A stretch of 21,694 bases of DNA from CAZVIJ01 sp964626735 (GTDB lineage Bacteria > Patescibacteriota > Dojkabacteria > JAOAGR01), in assembly GCA_964626735.1 (NCBI GenBank), contig CAZVIJ010000030.1:1-21694 (forward strand), in the 5' to 3' direction. The position numbers and the translations under genes were made by a program. Shown one piece after another: positions 6,441 through 14,986 of the stretch; position 1 is the first letter of the stretch, and each line of letters begins with the position of its first letter. The notes under the pieces were generated by a model. The model was not told the DNA's origin and did no database searches. It saw only the letters and a program-made list of their open reading frames with translations.

Positions 6441-8279
6441 ATGGTTCAAAAAGATCAGCTGCTTTCAGAAGCCAAAAAACACGTCGATAGCTCAATTGAG
6501 GCGATCGGCCAAGAAATACCCAAAACTGAAGAATTGCTCGCTTTCCAGCGAGAAATGGTCAAGCAAGATCCAGACCTGTGGCTCACCCAAGTCGAAATCA
6601 ACGAGATGATCTTGGAGAAATTGCAAATACTTCAAGCTTCTCCCTACTTCGTACGATGCGATGTGCGTCTCGACGGACTTTCCCTCCCTCAAACGTATTA
6701 TTTCGCGAAAGCGTCGTTCATGCAGCGTAATATCTTTTCCTGGATCGTGCCAGCGGCGCAAATACGGTTCTCCGATCCTGGGAAATTCTCATACAAGCTT
6801 CCCGATGGAAGAGTGCAAAACGGTGAGCTGCTTCGCAAAGACCAATATGTGATCGTGAACGGCAAGATAACCTTCATGAGTACCGAATCCCGCGACACAG
6901 CGCGCCAATTAATCTATCAAGAATACCTCTCGAACAAGAAAAGCGGATTCGTTCTCCAGGAGATCGTAGAGCTGATGGAGAAAGCGCAAGATGCGGTAAT
7001 CCGCGCATCGCACCGCGGATCGTTTCTTATCTCGGGGCCTGCAGGTTCGGGTAAGACAACGCTCGCCCTCCACCGTGTCGCCTACTTGACTCAATCTCCC
7101 GAGATCGCGCAATACTATCCCGGCGAATCGATCATCGTCTTCGTGCAAGACGACTCGACAAAGGCGTACTTCACGAGCCTCTTGCCGCAACTCGGCATCA
7201 ACAACGTAACGATAACGACATTCCCCGAATGGGCATTCAAAATCCTTAACCTACACGACTTTACATTCACGGTTCGTTTCGGTGACGACGAAGAAACAAA
7301 AGATGTCATCGAGTACCATAAGGGGGTAGCACTCTCCGAAATAGAGGCGATTACGAAAAAAAACAACGTTCTTGATTCTCTAAAGCAGTTTTACGACCGG
7401 TTCTTGCCGTCGAATCTTCGGGAAACAGTCGAAAAACAACTTGAGGAGAAGATTTTGGATCGGTTCGACATGACCATTATGTTGTATGCGCATATTCTAC
7501 AACATGGAAGCCTATCGAAAGATGTAAAGGACTTCAGGAAGACTAAAAACAAGCGTAAATTCTTGGAAGTCATCCTTAAGGAAAGCCTAAAGTACTCGCT
7601 GATAATCGTTGATGAAGTACAAAATTACCTGCCCGAACAAATCAGCCTTATCCGCACCTGCATCGATCCTTTAACCCAAGCGATGCTCTATGTCGGAGAC
7701 CTCGCGCAACAAACGCACTTAAAGACCGTGCGATCATGGGAGAGTATCGGTGAGGAATTTGCGCTCGAGCGATCGGTCGTGCTGCAAAAAGTATATCGAA
7801 ACACAAAACAGATAATTTCATACATCCAATCCCTCGGATACGAGGTACGTGTCCCTGAAGGATTGAAGGAAGGGCCCGAAGTGCAAGTACTGAAGACGAA
7901 TACGATTGAAGACGATATTCGGATAATTGCCAAGATAGCAGCAGAAAACAAAGATTCGCACGTTGGAGTTATGGTAAAAACCCAACGGCAAAAAGCAAAT
8001 CTCATGAAGCTTCTTCCCGATCTCCACAATACCCACGTATTAACCATTAATGAAGCGCAAGGCGTCGAGTTCGAAATAGCGATTTTGGCTAATGTGCACA
8101 CAAATGACTTTATCCCCCCCACTCCGAACGAGAAATATCCAGAAGATCTTGCCGCGGAAAAAACCAAGGTAAACTACGACCTTATTTACGTAGCCTTAAC
8201 CCGTGCGATACATGAGCTGATCGTTACCGGGCCAGATAACCTGGAAGTAATAGCCGGCACATTAAAAGAAGGTCTTTGA
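6441..8279 (+). CDS. HelD-like superfamily 1 ATPase (UvrD/HelR type)
   Basis: The 612-aa protein has a helical N-terminal arm (1-65), a HelD-type N-terminal domain (PYFVRCDVRLDG at 68-79; SWIVPAAQIRF at 100-110), and KAQDAVIR before the P-loop. SF1 motifs are in order: GPAGSGKTT (199-207), DEVQ (391-394), GDLAQQT (419-425), VYRNTKQI with R453, TINEAQGVEFE (535-545) and VALTRAI (584-590). HelD proteins remove RNA polymerase from stalled or spent complexes; the NTPase domains resemble UvrD but are not built for DNA unwinding. At 612 residues it is shorter than the roughly 700-775 typical of characterised HelD, mainly between motifs I and II. A strong promoter and a structured leader precede it. 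A UvrD-like helicase of another function remains possible. Confidence 0.85.
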   Translation: MVQKDQLLSEAKKHVDSSIEAIGQEIPKTEELLAFQREMVKQDPDLWLTQVEINEMILEKLQILQASPYFVRCDVRLDGLSLPQTYYFAKASFMQRNIFSWIVPAAQIRFSDPGKFSYKLPDGRVQNGELLRKDQYVIVNGKITFMSTESRDTARQLIYQEYLSNKKSGFVLQEIVELMEKAQDAVIRASHRGSFLISGPAGSGKTTLALHRVAYLTQSPEIAQYYPGESIIVFVQDDSTKAYFTSLLPQLGINNVTITTFPEWAFKILNLHDFTFTVRFGDDEETKDVIEYHKGVALSEIEAITKKNNVLDSLKQFYDRFLPSNLRETVEKQLEEKILDRFDMTIMLYAHILQHGSLSKDVKDFRKTKNKRKFLEVILKESLKYSLIIVDEVQNYLPEQISLIRTCIDPLTQAMLYVGDLAQQTHLKTVRSWESIGEEFALERSVVLQKVYRNTKQIISYIQSLGYEVRVPEGLKEGPEVQVLKTNTIEDDIRIIAKIAAENKDSHVGVMVKTQRQKANLMKLLPDLHNTHVLTINEAQGVEFEIAILANVHTNDFIPPTPNEKYPEDLAAEKTKVNYDLIYVALTRAIHELIVTGPDNLEVIAGTLKEGL

Positions 8280-8329
8280 GGCAAATAGTACCGGTATAAA
8301 GCCACAAAACGACGTCCTATCTGTTACCA

Positions 8330-8338
8330 TGGTATAAT
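8330..8338 (+). promoter_or_regulatory. Extended -10 promoter of the 337-aa gene
   Basis: TGGTATAAT combines the TGn extension with a perfect -10 (TATAAT 8333-8338). No -35 is visible at 17 bp, as is usual for extended -10 promoters. The ATG at 8352 follows 13 nt later. Confidence 0.55.
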
Positions 8339-8351
8339 AGAAGCGTTTACT

Positions 8352-9365
8352 ATGATAAACGATACAATTAGCTCATCTGCTAATACTTTAGGACCAGATG
8401 AGTTGACCGGCAGATATTTAACGTTAGTCGGACAAACCGCGCAACAAGCGGATACCGAATTAAACGGAGAAATCACCAACACCTATTTACCTACTGAGAC
8501 CGTAGTATGTGCGGCAGCGTTTGCTGTAGGACATACGCTTATGGAGAAAGGCATAGTCGTCAATCCCAATGACCAAGATGAATTGCGAAGCGTCTATGCT
8601 CGACAGGCTCTATTGAGGAACAGCGGTAGGCATCCGCATGTACGGCATACCGTGTCAATGGTTCGACCTGCGCAATATGATGGAATTGCACAAGCGCTTC
8701 AAGCGAATCCCCGAATAACTCGACCGCTTCTTGCTGAAGAAACAGAAAGCACGAACGTACGGGCAGGCGAAAGGTGCGAACTTGAGCCCAAGTATGTAGG
8801 GCCCAACCCTGTACATGTTGAGAATCTATTTAAAGCCGGACTTTCGTTCGGCTGGCGAACGGTTGCAGATGCTAGCAGGAATATTGCAGTAATGGATCGC
8901 ATCGTCTTCGATGATCGAAATTTAATAGCAGAAAAGTATGCCGAAATTACTAAAAGGGTCGATCCTAGCCTAAAGGAATACTATGGTCTCGGAACGATCG
9001 TTGGCGCTCTTATCGGCGACAATCATGAAACGATATACCCGGTAAGAATGGCAAATACTTTTTGGCACCGATATTTATTAATGTTTAGACACACTGCTAC
9101 GCCAAAGCTGATCGCAGCAGTATGCACGCTACCCGGGCAAACTAATCCCGATCTTACGATTCTACAGGAATCAATCGAATTCGTCAGAAACTTCCACGCC
9201 GAATTGGCTCGGACCAATCCTTCATCGCCGTATACGAAGTACGTCGCTAAAGTTATCGGTTCAGTAGAACGAAAACGAAAGCTTCTTATCCAAAAAGACT
9301 TAGTGGGAACAGACATGAAAACTAGAGGCAAAAGAGCTTACGCTCGATTTATGCTCTCGTTATAA
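8352..9365 (+). CDS. Uncharacterised 337-aa protein
   Basis: The family is not recognised. There is no signal peptide or clear membrane helix. The protein looks soluble and mostly helical, with many Arg and Ala and a basic C-terminus (about 300-337, many Lys/Arg, e.g. SVERKRKLLIQKDL). The middle contains GLGTIVGALIGDN and several His residues (for example FWHRYLLMFRHTATPK) but no motif I can assign. It has its own extended -10 promoter and a hairpin terminator after it, so it is probably monocistronic. Upstream ATG choices are excluded by the promoter position. Confidence 0.8.
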   Translation: MINDTISSSANTLGPDELTGRYLTLVGQTAQQADTELNGEITNTYLPTETVVCAAAFAVGHTLMEKGIVVNPNDQDELRSVYARQALLRNSGRHPHVRHTVSMVRPAQYDGIAQALQANPRITRPLLAEETESTNVRAGERCELEPKYVGPNPVHVENLFKAGLSFGWRTVADASRNIAVMDRIVFDDRNLIAEKYAEITKRVDPSLKEYYGLGTIVGALIGDNHETIYPVRMANTFWHRYLLMFRHTATPKLIAAVCTLPGQTNPDLTILQESIEFVRNFHAELARTNPSSPYTKYVAKVIGSVERKRKLLIQKDLVGTDMKTRGKRAYARFMLSL

Positions 9366-9387
9366 TCCTAATTCGTGACCTACCATG

Positions 9388-9411
9388 AAACCTCCCTGAA
9401 AAGGGAGGTTT
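9388..9411. terminator. Bidirectional hairpin terminator
   Basis: A perfect 9-bp stem, AAACCTCCC / GGGAGGTTT with a TGAAAA loop, fills the 47-bp gap between two convergent genes. T-runs are short on both sides (TTT then CC), so termination may be moderate. The A-side and T-side flanks allow it to work in both directions. Confidence 0.7.
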
Positions 9412-9412
9412 C

Positions 9413-10663
9413 CTATTGATCTGCTGGAATATGTTCGATTATCGCCGACCGATCCCGTTTCAACACGATCGCGTCCCGTAGCACATCTCCCAGAGCCTCG
9501 GGAGTTATGTAGATAATTCCCTCTTTTCTGAAAACTTCATTACCGACTGCAGCCTTCAGCCAATCGGCTGCGACTCCTCCATTCGATTCCATCATTCGTA
9601 CATAGTCGATCCCATTAACCTGCTCTACTCCCAGCGTAACAAAGGCATGTGATGAACGGGAGGATACAACAAGACTGACGATCGATACGCTTGTTATCCC
9701 ATCTCCCGCGATTTCGCGCTTAATGAATTCCCCTACGCCTTTTCGGGCAAGAAAATTCGGAACTTTAATAGTTCGTTGTTCTCCTGCCAGATTGTAATCA
9801 TATTCTATTCCCCTTTCTCTCATCTGGCGTATCATTTCTTCAGCCTCGGCCGACATATAATCGACATTGACGGATGTCATGAGCGTATGGGTTGTCGTAT
9901 ACGGGTCACCGGCATTTACGATACTTGGATAGTTCTCGGACGATATGCCGAAACCTTCTAGGTTCGACAAAAGTTCTGCGGATAGCCCGTTAACTCCACG
10001 TATATCAAGACTCGAAGCAAGCTTCTCAGACTTAGGCGTCGTTGTAGGCCCACCGCTGACGCCGTACACTTCTGAGGCGATTTTTTCTGCCATAACTTTG
10101 AAATCTTCCGAGTCGCCATCAACTCCTCCCACTTCGTTCAAAATGAGCGGGTTCATAAGCGAATCCGAGCCTAGTAAAATTTTCAGGGCGTTATGGGTAG
10201 CGGAAATAAAACAAGTAGGATCATCACCTTGCGTCGGATAAAGTTTATCGTTGAACCCAACCATCGGTTTTGTACGTGCAAGCTTCACTCCCGGAGCAAT
10301 TCGATCCGATCGTAACGCTACTGCGCATTCGGGCGTAAGTTTCGGAGCATATTCTATGACTCGTTCCTCTATACCGTCATACCGTACGGTATCAGTGGCC
10401 AAACATCCTTGGCTTATCAATTCGGCAATCCTTGGAATGCTCTCGAAATCGACTTCGCCCGTATCTCCTGTATATACGATTGAAGGTTCTACAAAGGAGA
10501 CCGTTAGGTATACAAACGCAAGAACGAGAATCGCAGACCTCAATCTGCTAAACGTCAGAATTTTAGGGGGTTCGGGTCTATCGGCAACATCCAGTGCAAC
10601 CGGTGTGAGTGTGGCGTACAATGACGCAGTTTGCCAGAACTCCAGCACCCATAAGTATACCAT
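9413..10663 (-). CDS. Membrane-anchored protein with papain-like Cys/His/Asn pattern
   Basis: The 416-aa protein has one strong hydrophobic helix at about residues 43-58 (AILVLAFVYLTVSF) and then a large domain of about 350 residues, probably outside the cell. That domain contains QGDDPTCFISATHNAL (Q145, C151), SSHAFVTLG (H339) and MESNGG (N361). This order, with Cys at the start of a helix after a Gln, then His, then Asn, fits papain-fold or C39-like cysteine peptidases or transpeptidases. The motif match is by eye and weak in places. The frame continues upstream to 10960, but that part lies opposite the start of the divergent FtsX permease, so the ATG at 10663 is chosen. It diverges from an ABC exporter; a functional link is possible but unproven. 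Confidence 0.65.
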   Translation of the reverse strand: MVYLWVLEFWQTASLYATLTPVALDVADRPEPPKILTFSRLRSAILVLAFVYLTVSFVEPSIVYTGDTGEVDFESIPRIAELISQGCLATDTVRYDGIEERVIEYAPKLTPECAVALRSDRIAPGVKLARTKPMVGFNDKLYPTQGDDPTCFISATHNALKILLGSDSLMNPLILNEVGGVDGDSEDFKVMAEKIASEVYGVSGGPTTTPKSEKLASSLDIRGVNGLSAELLSNLEGFGISSENYPSIVNAGDPYTTTHTLMTSVNVDYMSAEAEEMIRQMRERGIEYDYNLAGEQRTIKVPNFLARKGVGEFIKREIAGDGITSVSIVSLVVSSRSSHAFVTLGVEQVNGIDYVRMMESNGGVAADWLKAAVGNEVFRKEGIIYITPEALGDVLRDAIVLKRDRSAIIEHIPADQ

Positions 10664-10718
10664 ATATCTCACATATATACTGTGCAACCTAACCCATTTA
10701 GTGCTACCCTTATAGCAT

Positions 10719-13700
10719 ATGGTTCTGTATGGTTTATCCGCTTTTGTAGTGTTACTTATTGCATTTTCGGCAGCCAGAAATAAAGTACTCTGGTCAATCG
10801 GTTTGAGAAATATTACTCGTCGGAAATCTACCACGCTGTTGGTAATACTCGGATCTATGGTAGGCACTTCGTTGATCGCCGGCTCTCTAACCATCCAAAG
10901 CTCGTTCACCAAATCGTCAATGATCAAGGCTGAGCAGACCCTTGGTGAGATTGACGCCAAAATTACCTACAGCGAATCCGACTCCCAGGTCTCTCTGGTA
11001 AGAAACCCCGAATCGTCCCATGGATTAATGAGCTCCGATACAGTCAAGCAATTGGAGCAAAGCTTCAAGTCTAATACAAATATCGACGGCTTTTTGCCTG
11101 CATTGGTCTTCGACTCGAGTTTCATAAAAGGAACTGGAGATGCAAGCCAAAGCCTTTCTGTAACAAAAGCGGAACTGATTGCCCTACCAAATCGAACGTT
11201 CGCCTCCGAGAAGATCGATTTCAAGATCGACGAAGGCAAGGCGATTGTCTCAAAGCAAATCGCCGAACGGCTTGAGCTGAAAGTTGGTGATACCATACGG
11301 TCGGTAAACGAGATCAAGCCGGTTACCTTAATTGTCCAGGCTATTAACGATCAGAAGGGTGCATCGTCGTTCACGCAGGGCAACGGAAGCGTTCTCGTCT
11401 CTCCCTCCTATATGTATACAGAACTCGGGATCGACAAGGATACGTACAATACGATTTTCGTTTCTAAAACTGGACCTGCGTTCCAGTCGGGATATAACGG
11501 AGGGGAATTTTTGGGAAAAGTATACGAATCGTTACCGCGAACCGATACGCTTGCTGCTTCAAGCGGCAGCTTCCAACCCCAAGAATTGAAGTCGGATTCG
11601 ATTGGTGGAGGTATGGGAAGCACCATATCGAGCGTATTCCTTGGAATATCGGTTGTAGGGATCCTTGCGGGCATCATGCTGCTGATCAATATCTACAGCA
11701 TGCTTGCCGAGGACAGGAAGTCTGAAATGGGTACGCTTAGGGCAATCGCATTAACGAGAAACAAGCTTATCAAGACATTCATGTATGAAGGGCTTCTCTA
11801 CGCAATACTCTCATCGTTGTTGGGAGTCATAGTCGGAGTTGGCGTCGGTTTTCTTTTGATCAAAGCGATCGTCAGCATCTTCAAGGATGCCGTGCAAGAA
11901 TCTGGACTCGATATAGTCTTTTGGGTCAATCAGTCGGTCGTATTGAGTTCATTCTGCGCAGGACTCCTGATCACCTTCATCACATCCTATATCGCGTCGA
12001 GGAGAATCAGCAAGCTATCTATTGTCTCAGCGATCCGCAATCTTCCCGACGAAAAAGATATACGATTTACGGTCGGCAAGGTTATCTTGACGCTCGTTCA
12101 GCTCATGCTCCTATCCAACGGTATAGGAAGCCTTTTTTTCGGCATCTATCTGGCCGATCTCTCGAAAGCCGAATACAACAAGAAGTTCGAGATTATCGCC
12201 GAGCAAATCCCTGGCCCTGCTCTTGCCGGGTACCTGATATTCATTGGCTTAGGACTGATATGTCTCTTGCTTTCAATACTAATCACGAAGATATTGTTTT
12301 ATCTCGGGAAAGAAAAGTACAAACGATACGTCGCAACGCTCTTTAATCTTCCGCTGCTGCTTGTCGCGCTGTTCGTCAACAAAATCCCGCTTTTTTCCAA
12401 GGCATATTCTTCCCAAGTCGGCATAGCGCTCTTATTCTTTACCGGGCTTGCGATACTGATTACCCTTACGATTATCTGCACGTATAATCTTGGCCTTATC
12501 CTAAAGGCGTATGAGGCAGTATTCGGCAAACTCACACGCTTCGCCGGCGTCGTTAGGGTTGCTTTGCGTTACTCAGCCGAGAACTATTTCCGCACCGGAA
12601 TAACGATCTTGATGTTTGCGATGATCCTTTTCCTTGTATCGTTCCTTTCGGTTACCAAGAATACGTATGACGCCCAAATCGAAAAATATATACCCAAGAC
12701 CGGCTACGACATTTTCCTGTACTTGCAGAAGACAACGGATGTCAATTCTCTCGAGAAATCGTTACGCGATACTAATCTCATCGAGACGCTCACGATAAAT
12801 CGGTCAGTAAGTGCGACATTGCCCCTTATCAAACAATCCGAACTCGGTTTCCATAAGGAAGTAAATGGTCAAAGCCCGATGGGGGTGGATATGCCACAAG
12901 CAACGGACGAGCCCATTCAGACAACGCTCTACGGACTAAATGAACAATTCATAAAGAACAATCCGCTCAAGCTCTCGAAATACGCTCCAGAGTTCAAGTC
13001 GGCAGATGAAGCCTTGCAGGCAATGTTTACCGATGACCGTTACCTGTTTTTAACGGCCCAATTGGTAAACGGTTTTAGCGGTAAAGTACCCGACAGTTTG
13101 GCGCCAGGTAAGGAAGTCGAGGTAATGGTGGGAAATACTCAAAAAAAATTTAAGGTTGGCGGTCTATTGGACCTCACCGCTACCCAGAATTACACCGTTA
13201 TTCAATATGGGTTGGTTGGCAACAGCAAACTCTTCACCGATCAATATACAGAAACGGAGATCGCGCCGTTATCCACTTCAGACATGGCAATCAAATTTGT
13301 TAAGAACGGCAAGACGGTAGCAGATAATACCCGCACTATCCAGACGATTTTGATCAATTATAATCTCGCCGATAGGCTATTCTCGATCTCACTGCTACTT
13401 ACGCTTGTCGGTGGTTACATTAAAGGCGCACTCCTGATATTGCAAGGCTTCCTATCGTTCTCTCTTCTTATCGGTATCGCGGGAATAGCTATCATTATGA
13501 CCCGGTCGGTAACCCAACGAAGACAGCAGATCGGAATGTTACGATCTCTTGGCTTCACGAGGGGCAATATCCTCGCAAGCTTTTTCATAGAAAGCTCATT
13601 TGTAATCTTCTTGGGAATTGCCATTGGATTACTCTCCGGAGCGTTATCGGCAAATTCATTTTTCACCGCTTCGAATGCCGTGAACCAAGCGTTAACAACG

Positions 13701-13862
13701 GAATCGAACTCCACCGCGGTAGCGACAACCATCATCATTCCATACACAGAGCTGCTGTTGGTAGGATTCTCCACCTACCTGCTCTCGATTTTATTTACGA
13801 TAATTCCTTCGTACCAGGCATCCAAACTTGAGCCGGTAGAAGCAACAAATTACTTAGATTAG
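10719..13862 (+). CDS. ABC transporter permease with two FtsX domains
   Basis: The 1047-aa permease has the MacB/LolC layout, duplicated. A helix after the N-terminal cytoplasmic region (WSIGLRNITRRKS, then about 39-58) is followed by an extracytoplasmic domain (about 60-300) and a first FtsX domain (about 305-440, LAEDRKSEMGTLRAIALTR). A run of helices follows (455-595). A second RVALRYSAENYFRTG block (about 613) opens a second external domain (650-880), and a second FtsX domain ends the protein (about 890-1040, TQRRQQIGMLRSLGFTRG…SYQASKLEPVEA). One polypeptide thus supplies both halves of the pore. Such type VII ABC systems move substrates by mechanical coupling across the membrane, often peptides, lipids or lipoproteins. 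It is followed 4 nt later by the matching ATPase gene. Confidence 0.93.
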   Translation: MVLYGLSAFVVLLIAFSAARNKVLWSIGLRNITRRKSTTLLVILGSMVGTSLIAGSLTIQSSFTKSSMIKAEQTLGEIDAKITYSESDSQVSLVRNPESSHGLMSSDTVKQLEQSFKSNTNIDGFLPALVFDSSFIKGTGDASQSLSVTKAELIALPNRTFASEKIDFKIDEGKAIVSKQIAERLELKVGDTIRSVNEIKPVTLIVQAINDQKGASSFTQGNGSVLVSPSYMYTELGIDKDTYNTIFVSKTGPAFQSGYNGGEFLGKVYESLPRTDTLAASSGSFQPQELKSDSIGGGMGSTISSVFLGISVVGILAGIMLLINIYSMLAEDRKSEMGTLRAIALTRNKLIKTFMYEGLLYAILSSLLGVIVGVGVGFLLIKAIVSIFKDAVQESGLDIVFWVNQSVVLSSFCAGLLITFITSYIASRRISKLSIVSAIRNLPDEKDIRFTVGKVILTLVQLMLLSNGIGSLFFGIYLADLSKAEYNKKFEIIAEQIPGPALAGYLIFIGLGLICLLLSILITKILFYLGKEKYKRYVATLFNLPLLLVALFVNKIPLFSKAYSSQVGIALLFFTGLAILITLTIICTYNLGLILKAYEAVFGKLTRFAGVVRVALRYSAENYFRTGITILMFAMILFLVSFLSVTKNTYDAQIEKYIPKTGYDIFLYLQKTTDVNSLEKSLRDTNLIETLTINRSVSATLPLIKQSELGFHKEVNGQSPMGVDMPQATDEPIQTTLYGLNEQFIKNNPLKLSKYAPEFKSADEALQAMFTDDRYLFLTAQLVNGFSGKVPDSLAPGKEVEVMVGNTQKKFKVGGLLDLTATQNYTVIQYGLVGNSKLFTDQYTETEIAPLSTSDMAIKFVKNGKTVADNTRTIQTILINYNLADRLFSISLLLTLVGGYIKGALLILQGFLSFSLLIGIAGIAIIMTRSVTQRRQQIGMLRSLGFTRGNILASFFIESSFVIFLGIAIGLLSGALSANSFFTASNAVNQALTTESNSTAVATTIIIPYTELLLVGFSTYLLSILFTIIPSYQASKLEPVEATNYLD

Positions 13863-13866
13863 CACT

Positions 13867-14565
13867 ATGTCACAAGAACAGAACCAACAACATGCCGTAA
13901 TACAGGCAGATCATATAACCAAGGTCTATAATGCCAGGACACCGATCGAGTTTAAGGCGCTCGACGACGTAAACTTGTTGATCGAGGAAGGAGAAATGGT
14001 TGCCATCATGGGCCAATCGGGCTCGGGAAAAACGACGCTGCTTAACTGCCTCTCCGGCATCGATAAAATTAGCAGCGGCTCGGTAAAAATCAACGGCGAA
14101 GACCTCAATAGCCTCAGCGATAAGAAAAAAACTCTTTTCAGGGCTCGGGAAATGGGGTTCATTTTCCAAACGTTCAATCTTATCCCCGTTCTCTCCGCTG
14201 TCGAAAACGTTGAACTCCCGCTTCTCATGGTAAAGGTTAAACCGAAAGAGGCGCGCAGGAGAGCTCTCGAAATGCTTGCGAAAGTCGGAATCGAGGCGAA
14301 AGCATCAAATAAGCCTTCAGAACTATCGGGAGGGCAAAGGCAGCGAGTGGCTATAGCAAGAGCATTGGTGAGCAGCCCTAAGGTTGTATGGGCCGATGAG
14401 CCTACCGGCAATCTGGATAAGGAAAACGCAGAGGCGGTGCTCGATCTTATTCTCAAACTGAACGAAGAGTTGAATACGACAGTAGTGCTGGTCACGCATG
14501 ATGCGACGATCGCAAGCAAATGCAAGAGAATAATACATATGGAAAGCGGACGCGTTATCGCTTGA
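13867..14565 (+). CDS. ABC transporter ATPase, MacB/LolD family
   Basis: The 232-aa ATPase has every NBD motif: Walker A GQSGSGKTT (49-57), Q-loop Q101 in FIFQTFNLIP, signature LSGGQ (153-157), Walker B VVWADEP (172-178) followed by TGNLD, and H-loop H211 in VTHD. The FQTFNLIP…TAVENV-type and DEPTGNLD wording is typical of LolD/MacB/FtsE ATPases, which pair with FtsX-type permeases. The gene starts 4 nt after the permease stop, so the two are one operon and surely one transporter. No Shine-Dalgarno is visible; translation is probably coupled. Its tail overlaps the convergent ASCH gene by 11 nt. Confidence 0.96.
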   Translation: MSQEQNQQHAVIQADHITKVYNARTPIEFKALDDVNLLIEEGEMVAIMGQSGSGKTTLLNCLSGIDKISSGSVKINGEDLNSLSDKKKTLFRAREMGFIFQTFNLIPVLSAVENVELPLLMVKVKPKEARRRALEMLAKVGIEAKASNKPSELSGGQRQRVAIARALVSSPKVVWADEPTGNLDKENAEAVLDLILKLNEELNTTVVLVTHDATIASKCKRIIHMESGRVIA

Positions 14566-14986
14566 TATCTGCGATAGAGTTGCAGACCAGCCATGCGCTT
14601 TGAGCCCCGAATCCGTTTTTATCTATATCGAACGGCTCTATTTCTCGCGCATCTTCTAAATATATGAAAATCGCGTACGTCGCGTTTTTAGCCTTTTCCC
14701 GAACGATACGGGCTATATCTTCTGTTACAGCTATGTTCTTCCATTTCTCGTCGAAAAGGTTGAGAGCGGAATCAGCGTTTAGTTGAGCATAGTACTCTAC
14801 CCTTGCGATCTTGGCTTGGGCGCGAACGAGTCCTCCCGACTCTTTGAAATATATTTCATCGCCTTGATGTATTCTGCCCCACGGAATCGTTCGATTTTTA
14901 TACCAGCGGGTTTCGATCGTCTTTTTTCCTTCGATGATAGCGTCGATGAGTTTCCAAGAACGATTCATATACGCTACATGATCCAT
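14555..14986 (-). CDS. ASCH-domain (PUA-like) protein
   Basis: The 143-aa protein has the ASCH signature near its N-terminus: an initial SWKLIDAIIEGKKTIETR (G20, K21-K22-T23, E25, R27), then the GD turn IHQGDEIYFKES (42-43) and a strand AKIARVEYY. ASCH domains are beta-barrels related to PUA; members bind RNA or act on modified nucleosides (for example the N4-acetylcytidine amidohydrolase YqfB), but most are untested. The start overlaps the stop of the upstream surface-protein gene as TGATG, so translation is likely coupled to it, an odd pairing. The gene ends inside the convergent ABC ATPase gene. Confidence 0.8.
   Translation of the reverse strand: MDHVAYMNRSWKLIDAIIEGKKTIETRWYKNRTIPWGRIHQGDEIYFKESGGLVRAQAKIARVEYYAQLNADSALNLFDEKWKNIAVTEDIARIVREKAKNATYAIFIYLEDAREIEPFDIDKNGFGAQSAWLVCNSIADIKR

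Noticed and set aside
10664..10960. N-terminal extension of the papain-like protein by 99 codons
   Set aside because: It lies opposite the first 240 bases of the divergent FtsX permease and lacks any protein-like pattern; the ATG at 10663 directly precedes the hydrophobic N-terminus.
13926..14594. 222-codon minus-strand frame across the ABC ATPase gene
   Set aside because: It is antisense to a gene with every ABC motif; a translation full of Ser and Leu is typical of a shadow frame.
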